Shown: positions 6,674-14,520, counted from the stretch's first letter. The stretch: 29,832 bases of DNA from Gemmatimonadota bacterium (GCA_003221825.1 QHUE01000086.1:1-29832), one strand, 5' to 3'. The notes: generated by a model from the sequence alone, not told the origin. A program made the numbers and translations.

Positions 6674-7799
6674 GGTCATCCTGCACGTTATAGAAGAAAG
6701 GCGAGAATCGGACATGGCCGGGCCGGCTATCGGCGATCACGCCACCGGCCGCGAGGTGCCGCACGGCCGCCGCGGGATCGGGCATGGGAATCATCACGAT
6801 CGCCGAGCGCCGCTCCGGCTCGGCGGCCACCTTGGGCGTGAACCCGGCGGCGCGCACCGTGGCGATGAGATCCTCGGTCAGTGCGGCCGTCACCTCGCGG
6901 ATCCGTGGAACGCCGATCTCGTCGATGTACTCGAGCCCGCCCAGCTGCGCGTAGACCGCCGCGAGGGACGGCGTGCCCATCTCGAAGCGCCGCGCGTCGT
7001 CGTGGAACGTCAACGCTCTGGGGTCGAAGGCGAACTGTTCGCGCTGGCCGAACCATCCGGAAATCCGCGGTTCGAGCCGACGTGCGACCGCTTCGCGCAC
7101 GTACAGGAACACGATCCCCGGGCCGCCGAGCAGCCACTTGAGCCCGCCGGCCACCAGGGCGTCGACGCCGGTGTCCTGGACGTCTACCGGAAGCTGGCCG
7201 ACCGATTGGTAGGCATCGATCAGGCAGAGCGCGCCGTGTGCGTGCGCGGCCGCCGCGACCTGCTTGATATCCTGGATCGCGCCGGTCGTGAAGTACACGT
7301 GCGACGTGACGACCAGCGCCGTGCGGTCATCGACGGCTCGGGCGATCGCCTCGACGGGCACGCTGACACGATCGGGGCTCTCGACGACGACGAGCTCGAC
7401 GCCGGTCCGAGCCTTCGCGAGCCACTGATACGCGACGGTGGGGAAATCGAGCGAGGTGATGACGATCTTGGGACGGCGGCGATAGTCGAGCGATTCGGCC
7501 ACGGCGCTGAGCGCGACCGAAATGCTCGGCGCCAGGGCGATGTCGTTCGGCGCGGCGTTGATGATGCGGCCATAGCGCGCCCGCAGATCTCCCAGCGCCT
7601 GCCACCACACGTCGTACCATGCGGAGGCGCCGCGACTCTGCCACAGATCGAGGAATTCTGCTACCTTGCGTCGAGACCGCTCGCCCAGGGCTCCCAGCGA
7701 GCAGGTGTTGAGATAGACGCTGTCCCTGAAGATGGGAAACTCGCCGCGATAGCTGGCGAGTCCAAGCGCGCGCGGTGTTAGGCTGCTTGCGAGCGTCAT
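6630..7799 (-). CDS. Class V aminotransferase-fold PLP enzyme
   Basis: This 389-residue protein has the fold-type I class V layout. An N-terminal VYLNTCSLGAL segment binds substrate. SHVYFTTGAI comes before CLIDAYQSVGQLPVDV, where the Asp pairs with the PLP pyridine nitrogen. GGLKWLLGGPG contains the lysine that forms the Schiff base. The segment ISGWFGQREQF resembles the GWFG stretch of kynureninases, and the rest also fits the isopenicillin-N-epimerase/cysteine-desulfurase-like subgroup, so the reaction cannot be fixed. It heads a six-gene minus-strand run and lies only 22 bases from a divergent gene, so both promoters must sit partly inside the opposite gene. Length and motifs look intact, unlike the sufS in this window. 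Confidence 0.8.
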   Translation of the reverse strand: MTLASSLTPRALGLASYRGEFPIFRDSVYLNTCSLGALGERSRRKVAEFLDLWQSRGASAWYDVWWQALGDLRARYGRIINAAPNDIALAPSISVALSAVAESLDYRRRPKIVITSLDFPTVAYQWLAKARTGVELVVVESPDRVSVPVEAIARAVDDRTALVVTSHVYFTTGAIQDIKQVAAAAHAHGALCLIDAYQSVGQLPVDVQDTGVDALVAGGLKWLLGGPGIVFLYVREAVARRLEPRISGWFGQREQFAFDPRALTFHDDARRFEMGTPSLAAVYAQLGGLEYIDEIGVPRIREVTAALTEDLIATVRAAGFTPKVAAEPERRSAIVMIPMPDPAAAVRHLAAGGVIADSRPGHVRFSPFFYNVQDDHVRATERLAAQPAH

Positions 7800-7821
7800 A
7801 GGCCGGGAATATACAGAAGGA

Positions 7822-8088
7822 ATGCAGCGTATCGCGAGTTGGTCGGGGCTCTATTTGCGTTTGACGTTGCGGGCGTTGGTGAGTCCGCGACTCGCCCTCG
7901 ATTTGTTGCGCCTCACCTGGAGTTTTCGCGCCCGCGACTGGTATCGGCGCCCCCCGTTTCTGCCCCTTCCGCCGCGCGACTACATGCGCTGGCGCATGTT
8001 CACGGCGTACGGCGATGAAGCGGCCGTCCCCTCCGCCCGCGACGTCGTGAACTTCGCGCGCTGGCGGCGCGAGACGATGGGACTGTGA
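7822..8088 (+). CDS. Small basic hypothetical protein upstream of queG
   Basis: The 88-residue product is Arg- and Trp-rich, with an amphipathic N-terminal part (residues about 8-35) and a Pro-rich middle (RRPPFLPLPP). I recognise no family. An AAGGA stretch lies directly before the ATG. Its stop overlaps the queG start as GTGA, which indicates translational coupling and is the main reason to regard it as real. It may help the neighbouring enzyme, but nothing in the sequence says how. Confidence 0.6.
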   Translation: MQRIASWSGLYLRLTLRALVSPRLALDLLRLTWSFRARDWYRRPPFLPLPPRDYMRWRMFTAYGDEAAVPSARDVVNFARWRRETMGL

Positions 8089-9002
8089 TCGAGATCAAAC
8101 GTCGCGCCGCCGAGCTGGGCTTCGCCGCAACCGGGATCGCCCGGCTCGATCGCAATCCGCACGCGGCCGAGCTGGACCGCTGGCTCGCGGACGGTCACGC
8201 CGGCACGATGACGTACCTCAATCGGCAAGCGGAGAAGCGGAAGGATCCGCGTCTGGTGATGCCCGGCGCGAAGACAGCCGTTGTGACGCTCACGAACTAT
8301 TTCCACGGCGACCGAATCCCGAACCCCGAGCCCCGAGTCCCGCGAGTCGCGCAGTACGCCTGGTCCTCCGACTATCACGACGTCCTCGGCGAACGACTGG
8401 AGCAGCTCGCCACGGCGATCCGCGAGCTCGCGCCGGGTGCCACGACGCGCTGCTACGTCGACGCGGGACCCGTACCCGAGAGGGAACTGGCGCAGCTTGC
8501 TGGCCTCGGCTGGATTGGCAAGAACATGATGCTGATTCACCCGGAGATCGGCTCGTTCACGTTCATCGGCGTCGTACTCACCGACGCCGATCTCGCGCCC
8601 GACCTCCCGTTCGAAGCCGACCGCTGCGGGACCTGCCGGCGGTGTCTCGATGCGTGTCCTACCCAGGCGTTCGTGGGGCCCCGCGATCTCGACGCGCGGG
8701 CGTGCATCTCGTATCTCACGATCGAGCATCGCGGGGAGTTCGATACAAAGCAGCGCGCGCAGGTCGGCGACTGGCTGTTCGGCTGCGACGTCTGTCAGGA
8801 CGTCTGCCCCTGGAATGAGAGTTTTGCGCGCCCCACGCCCGATCCGGCGTTCGCGCCGCGGCCCGAGGTCGCCCGACCCGACGTCCGCGCGCTTGCGACC
8901 GCCGACGAGAGCGACTTTCAGCGTCGCTACGGCGGCACGCCCTTCACCCGTCCCGGACACCGTGGGATGCGGCGCAATGCGGCGGCGCTGCTCGACGTAT
9001 GA
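8085..9002 (+). CDS. queG: Epoxyqueuosine reductase
   Basis: QueG reduces epoxyqueuosine to queuosine at the tRNA wobble position, using a cobalamin cofactor and two [4Fe-4S] clusters. The 305-residue protein shows RVAQYAWSSDYHDVL (87-101), catalytic-region Asp126 in YVDAGPVPER, GLGWIGKN (140-147) and two ferredoxin-like cysteine motifs: C181/C184/C187/C191 (CGTCRRCLDACP) and C234/C237/C241 (CDVCQDVCPW). It is a short form without the C-terminal repeat domain found in some homologues. It ends in the usual RYGGTPFTRPGHRGMRRN segment. The start is GTG, overlapping the stop of the upstream small gene. The stop overlaps the next gene as ATGA. A Pro/Arg-rich insert at about residues 78-86 is encoded by imperfect short repeats. 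Confidence 0.93.
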   Translation: MIEIKRRAAELGFAATGIARLDRNPHAAELDRWLADGHAGTMTYLNRQAEKRKDPRLVMPGAKTAVVTLTNYFHGDRIPNPEPRVPRVAQYAWSSDYHDVLGERLEQLATAIRELAPGATTRCYVDAGPVPERELAQLAGLGWIGKNMMLIHPEIGSFTFIGVVLTDADLAPDLPFEADRCGTCRRCLDACPTQAFVGPRDLDARACISYLTIEHRGEFDTKQRAQVGDWLFGCDVCQDVCPWNESFARPTPDPAFAPRPEVARPDVRALATADESDFQRRYGGTPFTRPGHRGMRRNAAALLDV

Positions 9003-9268
9003 CGGCGACCGAGACGATCACCGAGCTGCAGCGCAGGCTCGCCAATGGGCTCGCGCAGATCGACCCGCATCATCGGCTGCAGGGACGGCCGGTGAGCTAT
9101 CGCGTGATCGACGGCCAGATGCTGGAGATCACCTATCGCGACGTCGCCGGCATCGCCGACGCCGAGGTGCTCGGTGTCAAGCGCATCATCGGGCGTGATT
9201 GTTCTTGCACCGTCAGTCCCCAGACGGCCGAGCAGATCACCGTGCGGTTCGTCGTCCCGCTCAAATAG
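8999..9268 (+). CDS. Small hypothetical protein downstream of queG
   Basis: The 89-residue cytoplasmic protein has an acidic helical N-terminus (about 1-20) followed by what look like beta strands, and a CSC pair in the GRDCSCTVSPQ segment. I do not recognise a family. The ATG overlaps the queG stop (ATGA), so it is translated from the same mRNA. Its stop codon abuts the stop codon of the converging M20 peptidase gene with no base between them, so there is no room for a separate terminator. Confidence 0.6.
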   Translation: MTATETITELQRRLANGLAQIDPHHRLQGRPVSYRVIDGQMLEITYRDVAGIADAEVLGVKRIIGRDCSCTVSPQTAEQITVRFVVPLK

Positions 9269-10735
9269 CTACTTCGCGGCGACGCGCGCGACGACGTCGT
9301 AATAGAAGCGCACGCCGGACCGCAGCGCATCGATGCTGACACGCTCGTCGTTGCCGTGGACGCCGCGCGAATCACCCTGCGTGAGTGGGAACGGCCCCAG
9401 GCCGTAGCTCGCGATGCCCATGCGCCGGAAGTAATGGCTGTCGGTAAACCCCGCCAGCATCAGCGTCGTGACGAGCGCGTTGGGGTGGCGCGCATGCGCG
9501 ACGTCGGTGATCGCGCGAAACATCTCCGTCTCGGTCGAGCTTTCGGTCGCGGGCCAATTCGGTCCCTGCGGGCGTACCGAGACGGCGCTGTCGCCGATCA
9601 CCCGCGTCAGGTCCGCCAGAAAAACCGCCGGATCCTGGCCGGGCAGGAGCCGGACGTCGATGGCCGCCGTCGCGATCGGCGGAATGACGTTCGTCTTATC
9701 GCTCCCCCGTAGTCCCGTGATCGAGATCGTGTTGCGCAGCAGTGCGTTGTACGTGAGGTCGGCCGTGATCGCGCGGACCGCAACCGAATCGCGTAGCGCC
9801 GTGCGGATGTCGCCGAGCCAACGGCGCGCCGTCGAATCGCGCTCGATCGTTGCAAGATCGCGGAACGATCGCTCGACGGCCGGCGTCACGGTGAGCGGCG
9901 TCCGCCACTCGGCAATGCGATTCAGCGCGCGAATCAGCCGGTGGACGGGATTGTCCGGCGTGGGGCGGGAGCCGTGGCCCGCCGTGCCGCGGGCCGTCAC
10001 ATCCAGCCAGAAGGGCGACTTCTCGGTGGTCCCGATGCCGTAGAACTCCACTCCACCGCGGCCGTCGGCGCGTGTCAGCCCGCCCTCGTTCAGCAAGAAC
10101 TCGGCGTTCTTCACGAGGTCGGCCTGATGGTCGATGATCCAGGCCGCGCCGACCCCCGCACCGATCTCCTCGTCCGCTGTCGCCAGGAAGATGATGTCGC
10201 GTTTGAGGGGGACGTGGGCACGCTTCAGGATCAGCATCGTCATGAGCTGCGCGATCGCTTCGCCCTTCATGTCGAGCGCGCCGCGCCCCCAGACGTAGCC
10301 GTCCTTGATCAGGCCGCTGAACGGATCGACAGTCCAGTACTCCCGCGATGCGAGCACGACATCCATGTGGTTCAGCAGAATCAGCGGGCGGGCGCTGCCG
10401 TCGCCGGAAAGCCGGGCGTACAGATTGGCCTTGCCGGGTGCCGGCTCGAAGATCCGCGCCTCGATGCCGTCGCGCCGGAGCACATCCGCCAGCCAGCGTG
10501 CGGCCGCGATCTCGTTGCCCGGCGGATTGGTCGTGTTGATCCGCAGGTACTGAGACAGCAGCGCGGTCGCCTCGTCGCCCAACACCTTCCACTCTGCATC
10601 GCCGGGTGCCGTCATTAGCGCCACCCGTGCCGGAGTTTCCAGCACCGGCGCGGACGAAGGACCCGCAAGCGGCGGCATGGCTCGATGCGCGCATGCTGCG
10701 GTACCAAACAGCAGTAACAGGACTGGACGCTTCAC
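9269..10735 (-). CDS. M20-family metallopeptidase, probable lipoprotein
   Basis: This 488-residue protein begins with a hydrophobic signal and a possible lipobox ending at Cys15 (FGTAAC), so it is probably exported and lipid-anchored. The M20 co-catalytic metal site is intact: His123 and Asp125 (NHMDVV), Asp155 (GRGALDMKG), Glu189/Glu190 (ADEEIGAG), Glu217 (LNEGG) and a late His in GVHGNDE. The lid/dimerisation domain lies roughly at 240-370 (TARGTAGHGSRP onward). It should hydrolyse peptides or N-acyl amino acids in the periplasm; the substrate is unknown. The start is GTG with no clear ribosome binding site, 3 bases after the stop of the upstream MBL-fold gene, which suggests co-transcription and coupling. 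Confidence 0.88.
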   Translation of the reverse strand: MKRPVLLLLFGTAACAHRAMPPLAGPSSAPVLETPARVALMTAPGDAEWKVLGDEATALLSQYLRINTTNPPGNEIAAARWLADVLRRDGIEARIFEPAPGKANLYARLSGDGSARPLILLNHMDVVLASREYWTVDPFSGLIKDGYVWGRGALDMKGEAIAQLMTMLILKRAHVPLKRDIIFLATADEEIGAGVGAAWIIDHQADLVKNAEFLLNEGGLTRADGRGGVEFYGIGTTEKSPFWLDVTARGTAGHGSRPTPDNPVHRLIRALNRIAEWRTPLTVTPAVERSFRDLATIERDSTARRWLGDIRTALRDSVAVRAITADLTYNALLRNTISITGLRGSDKTNVIPPIATAAIDVRLLPGQDPAVFLADLTRVIGDSAVSVRPQGPNWPATESSTETEMFRAITDVAHARHPNALVTTLMLAGFTDSHYFRRMGIASYGLGPFPLTQGDSRGVHGNDERVSIDALRSGVRFYYDVVARVAAK

Positions 10736-10738
10736 GCG

Positions 10739-11554
10739 TTAGTCTAGCACCAGGGTCTCGCCATGCGCGAGTTGGCGATAGCCCTCGCGTGTCAGCCCGG
10801 CGGCCTGCCACGCCGCCCGCGCGCGGACCGGTGCGCCGATCAGTCCGAAGTCGGGATGATATCCGGTGTCCCCGGCGAAGAACACGCGACGCCCGTTCGC
10901 CGCCGTGAGCGCAAACCCGCACCACAGTGTGTCGCCGCGGTCGCCAATGCCCCGGCTGCTGAAGTGCAGCGCCGGCGTGGCGGCGACGCGCAGCCCTCCA
11001 ATCTCATACTCCTCCCACCAATCCAGCTCGACCAGGTTGCGCCCACCGCGCGGGCGCACGAAGGACGCGAGACCCAGGGGGACGATCCACGCGGCATGCG
11101 GATGGGCCCGCGCCAAGCGCCGCACCGTTCCATCGTCGAGATGGTCGTAATGATTGTGTGATTGCAACACGACATCGAGCGGCGGCAGATCGTTGAAGGC
11201 AATCCCCGGGCCGACCCAGCGGCGTGGACCGGCGAATCGAACCGGCGAGGCGCGGTCACTCCACATCGGGTCGGTGAGGATGTTGCGCCCGTTGATCTGG
11301 ACGAGCAGGCTCGAGTGACCCACCCAAGTCACCGTGAGTTGCGAAGCCGGCGCGCGTGGCGCGACGAAGGACGGCGGGACGCGCACGAACACGGAGGGAT
11401 CGGGATCCTTCGGCCGCGGCCGCGTCGTGCGATGCACGAGCATCCATTTGAGCAGACTGCCGAAACCCGGGACGGCTTTGGCAACCCATGGATTGCGGAA
11501 ACCGCCGCCGGGGCGGTGATGTGATGGGAGCTCGGGCGGCGTCACGGCGCGCAA
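10739..11554 (-). CDS. MBL-fold hydrolase (NAPE-PLD-like) with internal deletion
   Basis: The metallo-beta-lactamase fold is clear: TWVGHSSLL (76-84), the metal motif H133-x-H135-x-D137-H138 (SHNHYDHLD), His197 and Asp229 (FFAGDTGYHPDF). Relatives of the NAPE-PLD/UlaG-like group then have about 55-65 further residues that include an HMNPEEA-like stretch and the last metal-binding His in an HWGTF-like motif. Here the sequence runs from FGLIGA (236-241) straight into PVRARAAWQAAGL, normally the C-terminal helix, so that block is missing in frame near 10829-10837. The enzyme as written lacks one metal ligand and is unlikely to be active. The listed start is TTG. A GTG at 11545, 7 bases after a TATATT box, is an attractive alternative and might be leaderless. 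Confidence 0.75.
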   Translation of the reverse strand: MRAVTPPELPSHHRPGGGFRNPWVAKAVPGFGSLLKWMLVHRTTRPRPKDPDPSVFVRVPPSFVAPRAPASQLTVTWVGHSSLLVQINGRNILTDPMWSDRASPVRFAGPRRWVGPGIAFNDLPPLDVVLQSHNHYDHLDDGTVRRLARAHPHAAWIVPLGLASFVRPRGGRNLVELDWWEEYEIGGLRVAATPALHFSSRGIGDRGDTLWCGFALTAANGRRVFFAGDTGYHPDFGLIGAPVRARAAWQAAGLTREGYRQLAHGETLVLD

Positions 11555-11582
11555 TATAGCCGCGCCGTGACTCGGAGGGCGC

Positions 11583-12740
11583 TTACGGCGTACTGTCGGG
11601 AGCTACATGAATGACGAGCGTATAGGCCAGGCCGCCGCTCGCTGCAACGATGCGACCCGTTCCCACTGCTTTGGACGTCACGCGCGCCACGCGCGTGCTG
11701 TCGACATAGGTGACAAGTCCGAGCACTGTCGTGTCCAGGTTCCGCCAGACCACCGACGCACTGGTATCCTGTTGGTGCTGTGCATTGACGACGAACGCTT
11801 CCAAACGATTCGTGTGATTCACGAGCATCGAGGCCGCACCCTGAATGAGTACGGAACCCCGGAACACCGAGAGCGTCACGTTGTGCGTGGTTTCGGCACC
11901 GGCATTGACGGCTACGTTCGAATCGACTGCCGACGCATAGTTGCTTGCCGACGGGGCGGGCGGGATCACGCCGACGATGTAGGTGCCGGGCAGCAGGTAC
12001 GCGAGGCGATAGTGTCCGGCCGCATCCGTCTTGCCGGTCGACAGGATGTACCAGTTGTTCGGTCCACCACCCCAGGCGCTGACGGTTGCGTCCGCGACCG
12101 GGCCGGCGGGTCCGGCGCTCGTATCGTGCGTGACCGCGCCTGAGATGTTGCCCGTTGCCGCTCTGTTGACCGCGCGGATCGCCGCGAAGAAATCGAAAGC
12201 GCCATCGCCCAGCTGATTGTAGACAAAGCTGCGTCCCACATCGAAGTCGATAACGATGACCGCCCCGGTATCGGGGATGTTGATCGGGGCTTCGACGAAC
12301 ACGCCATACGACTCCTGGCCCGAGCCGTTCCAGCGCACGACTGCCGGCGATCCGTTCTTGAAGCGAATGCCCGCCGAGGAGTCGACGTTGATCGTGACGA
12401 GCACCGCCTTGTACTGATCCGCCGTCACCTCGCCGACGCCGAGGGAATCGGTCAGCCCTTGTTGCAACGTCAACAAATCGACCTGCCGATGCGGCGCAGC
12501 AACCGTGACCCAGTGCATGCTGTCGGCCGAGGTACCGGTGTCGGGATGGGTCGAAACGGCGATGCTGACGATGTAGACCTGCACGCTCTGCACCGAGTCG
12601 AAGGGGAACGGGTCGTCGGTGAGGAGGACCTTCGCCATGGGCATACGGCTAGCGGGACCGCCGAGGGCCCGGACATCGTCCTTATAACAGCCGACGGCGA
12701 TCGTTGCGACGGCCAGCAGGGCGAGGGTCGGTCTCGACAT
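11583..12740 (-). CDS. DUF4382-type lipoprotein with carboxypeptidase-regulatory-like and Ig-like domains
   Basis: From the ATG at 12740 the protein has a signal peptide and a lipobox ending at Cys18 (TIAVGC). A DUF4382-like domain (about 35-190) contains the typical VLLTDDPFPFDSVQSVQVYI strand pair and RQVDLLTLQQG. A carboxypeptidase-regulatory-like beta-sandwich follows (about 195-280, TGKTDAAGHYRLAYLLPGTYIV), then a bacterial Ig-like C-terminal domain (about 285-385). The ATG is chosen over an upstream TTG because AGGAGG lies 9 bases before it. It faces the cell surface or periplasm and probably binds ligands or other surface components; no catalytic motif is seen. It is divergent from the ECF sigma operon, with about 118 bases in between, so it may be a target of that sigma factor. 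Confidence 0.78.
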   Translation of the reverse strand: MSRPTLALLAVATIAVGCYKDDVRALGGPASRMPMAKVLLTDDPFPFDSVQSVQVYIVSIAVSTHPDTGTSADSMHWVTVAAPHRQVDLLTLQQGLTDSLGVGEVTADQYKAVLVTINVDSSAGIRFKNGSPAVVRWNGSGQESYGVFVEAPINIPDTGAVIVIDFDVGRSFVYNQLGDGAFDFFAAIRAVNRAATGNISGAVTHDTSAGPAGPVADATVSAWGGGPNNWYILSTGKTDAAGHYRLAYLLPGTYIVGVIPPAPSASNYASAVDSNVAVNAGAETTHNVTLSVFRGSVLIQGAASMLVNHTNRLEAFVVNAQHQQDTSASVVWRNLDTTVLGLVTYVDSTRVARVTSKAVGTGRIVAASGGLAYTLVIHVAPDSTP

Positions 12741-12858
12741 CGTCAAATTCCTCCTGGGGGTGTTGCGCGGACGGCGCTATTGCATTGAATACCCATATGC
12801 CACTACGCGGCGTCACAGCCGCGACCACCTTTCACGTTGTGACGCGACGACTTAGACG
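12741..12858. promoter_or_regulatory. Divergent intergenic region between lipoprotein and ECF sigma operon
   Basis: This gap must hold promoters for both directions. On the plus strand GAATAC (12787-12792) and CGTC (12811-12814) are 18 bases apart, loosely like the GAAC/CGTC elements of ECF promoters, which would allow autoregulation. The spacing is longer than usual and the match is weak. The AGGAGG ribosome binding site of the lipoprotein lies at the left edge. Confidence 0.35.
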
Positions 12859-13416
12859 ATGGGTATAGAGAGAGTGGAATCAAGCGACGCAGAGCTGGTG
12901 CGCCGGGTCCGGGCCGGCGACATCGGCGCCTACGGCGCGCTGGTTTCGCGCTATCGCGATCGCTTGGGGCGCTACGCCGTACACATGATCGGTGATCATG
13001 AGGACGCCGAAGAGGCGCTGCAAGACAGTTTCGTGCGCGCGTACCGGTCGCTGGCGCGCTGTTACGACCCCGCGCGCTTTGGCGCGTGGCTGTATGGCAT
13101 TTTGGTGAACCGCTGTCGCACGACCGGCGCCCGCGCCGCGCGTCGCCATCGGATGTTCGTGCGTGACGCCGACGCGTTGAACGGCGCCGCGCATGGCGAC
13201 CAGGCCGATCGCGTCGAGTGGACGGACGCCATCGAGCGGGCGTTGGCGCGACTGGCGCCCGAGTACCGCGAGGCGTTTCTCCTGAAGCACGTCGAGGACC
13301 TCGAGTACGAAGCGATCGCCGAGCTGACCGGCGCCGGCGTGTCGGCGCTCAAGATGAGAGTCAAGCGCGCCCGCGAGCAGCTGCAGCTGTACCTCCGAGA
13401 GGCCGAGCATGTTTGA
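12859..13416 (+). CDS. ECF-type RNA polymerase sigma factor
   Basis: The 185-residue protein has sigma region 2 (about residues 15-90: GDIGAYGALVSRYRDRLGRYA, DHEDAEEALQDSFVRAYRSL, FGAWLYGILVNRCR) and region 4 (about 120-180: ALARLAPEYREAFLLKHVEDLEYEAIAELTG, VSALKMRVKRAREQL), joined by a short linker and with no region 1 or 3. This is the ECF architecture. The ATG lacks a strong ribosome binding site; a GTG at 12874 is an alternative. The stop overlaps the next gene by 8 bases. The following gene encodes a membrane protein with a CBM48-like domain where an anti-sigma factor would normally be found. The regulon is unknown, but the operon and the divergent lipoprotein point to the cell envelope. 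Confidence 0.9.
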   Translation: MGIERVESSDAELVRRVRAGDIGAYGALVSRYRDRLGRYAVHMIGDHEDAEEALQDSFVRAYRSLARCYDPARFGAWLYGILVNRCRTTGARAARRHRMFVRDADALNGAAHGDQADRVEWTDAIERALARLAPEYREAFLLKHVEDLEYEAIAELTGAGVSALKMRVKRAREQLQLYLREAEHV

Positions 13417-13897
13417 GCGAGCAGACGACGTTGTCGAACGCGTGATTCAGCACCTGCGCCGTCCCGTGGCGATCGACCCGGGACTGGATGCACGCGTGCT
13501 GCGAGAGATTGCGCAGGCGCCGCCCACGAACCGGCGCGGCTGGCCGCTCTGGTCTGCGCTGGCCGCCGCGGCTGTGCTCGGCGCGATCCTGATCGCACGA
13601 CCGTGGTCCCGAGATGAGACCAACCGGTCTGATCTCCTGCAGTTCGTGTTCGTCGCACCGCAGGCGGCGTCGGTTTCGCTCGTCGGAGACTTCAACGATT
13701 GGGACCCGGCGCGCTCTCCGATGCAGACGGCGCAGGGCGTCTGGGCGACTGCGGTGCGGCTCGCGCCCGGGCGTTACCGCTACGCGTTTCTCGTAAACGG
13801 CGTCGACTGGCGCGCCGACCCCGGCGCGCCGACCGCGCGCGACGATGAGTTCGGCACGGCGAGCTCGGTGGTGACGGTCGGAGGGAGAGGATCATGA
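13409..13897 (+). CDS. Single-pass membrane protein with CBM48/AMPK-type glycogen-binding domain, candidate anti-sigma
   Basis: The 162-residue protein has a cytoplasmic N-terminal segment (1-44, with a helical VVERVIQHLRRPVAIDPGLDARVL stretch), one transmembrane helix (about 46-64) and an outside CBM48-like domain (about 77-157). The domain shows GDFNDW (93-98) and GRYRYAFLVNGVDW (121-134). The two tryptophans (98, 134) match the sugar-stacking tryptophans of the AMPK beta glycogen-binding domain, while the lysine and asparagine that contact sugar there appear replaced by Ala and Ser. It lacks the HxxxCxxC zinc motif of common anti-sigma factors. Its start overlaps the ECF sigma stop, and the position and topology suggest it holds the sigma factor at the membrane and senses a periplasmic ligand. 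That function is inferred. Confidence 0.75.
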   Translation: MFERADDVVERVIQHLRRPVAIDPGLDARVLREIAQAPPTNRRGWPLWSALAAAAVLGAILIARPWSRDETNRSDLLQFVFVAPQAASVSLVGDFNDWDPARSPMQTAQGVWATAVRLAPGRYRYAFLVNGVDWRADPGAPTARDDEFGTASSVVTVGGRGS

Positions 13898-14505
13898 TTC
13901 TCGCCGCGCTGCTCATGGTTGTGCAGGTTGCCGCCCAGGACCCCCGTCTCGAGCGCCTCGATCCGGGCACGCGGTCAGCCGTCAGCGCCGTCGTCGATTC
14001 GGCGCGTGGCGACGGCCTTCCTGTCGAGCCCCTGATCCAACGCGCGTTGGAAGGCGCGACGAAGGGAGCGCCGGGAGCGCGGATCGTCGCGGCCGTCCGC
14101 CGACTCACCGTGGATCTCGGCGCGGCGCGGCTGGCGCTCGGGACGAACGCATCGGCCGCGGAGCTCGAGGCCGGCGTCGCGGCATTGCGCGCCGGCGCGA
14201 CGCCCGAAATTCTCGCGCACCTCCGCGATCTACGCCGCCCGCCGTTGACCATGGCGCTCTCGGTGCTCGCCGACCTGGTCGCGAGCGGGGTCCCGGCCGA
14301 CAGCGCCGCCGCCGCCGTGCTTGCGCTCGCACCCCATGCGCGTGACGCCGATCTGGTCGAGTTCCGGCGGGCGGTCGAGCGCGACATTGCGCTTGGTGCG
14401 CCGCCCGGCGCCGCGACGTCGATCCGCGTGAACGCGGGCGCCGAAAACGTTTTCAGCGGCACCGGCACAAACCCCGGCACCGTCCCCCGCCCCCGCCGGC
14501 CGTAG
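13894..14505 (+). CDS. Secreted Ala-rich helical hypothetical protein
   Basis: The 203-residue product starts with a hydrophobic signal (MILAALLMVVQVAAQ), cleaved probably after residue 14. The mature part is alanine-rich and predicted helical (about 20-175), with a repeated pattern of short helices (VDSARGDGLPVEPLIQRALEG, VRRLTVDLGAARLALG, GVAALRAGATPEILAHL, VLADLVASGVPADSAAAAVLAL) that looks like helical-repeat packing. It ends in a Pro/Gly/Arg-rich tail. No known family is recognised. The start overlaps the CBM48 membrane gene by 4 bases (ATGA), and the stop is 15 bases before the barrel-CBM48 gene, so it belongs to the ECF operon and likely works in the periplasm with its neighbours. Confidence 0.68.
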   Translation: MILAALLMVVQVAAQDPRLERLDPGTRSAVSAVVDSARGDGLPVEPLIQRALEGATKGAPGARIVAAVRRLTVDLGAARLALGTNASAAELEAGVAALRAGATPEILAHLRDLRRPPLTMALSVLADLVASGVPADSAAAAVLALAPHARDADLVEFRRAVERDIALGAPPGAATSIRVNAGAENVFSGTGTNPGTVPRPRRP

Positions 14506-14520
14506 ACGCCTCGCCTCAGC

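Noticed and set aside
6630..7799. The class V PLP enzyme as a replacement for the broken SufS
   Set aside because: It lacks the RAGHHC catalytic cysteine loop of SufS and looks closer to kynureninase-like enzymes.
7980..8960. 326-codon minus-strand ORF opposite queG
   Set aside because: It is antisense to queG with its two [4Fe-4S] motifs; no family match.
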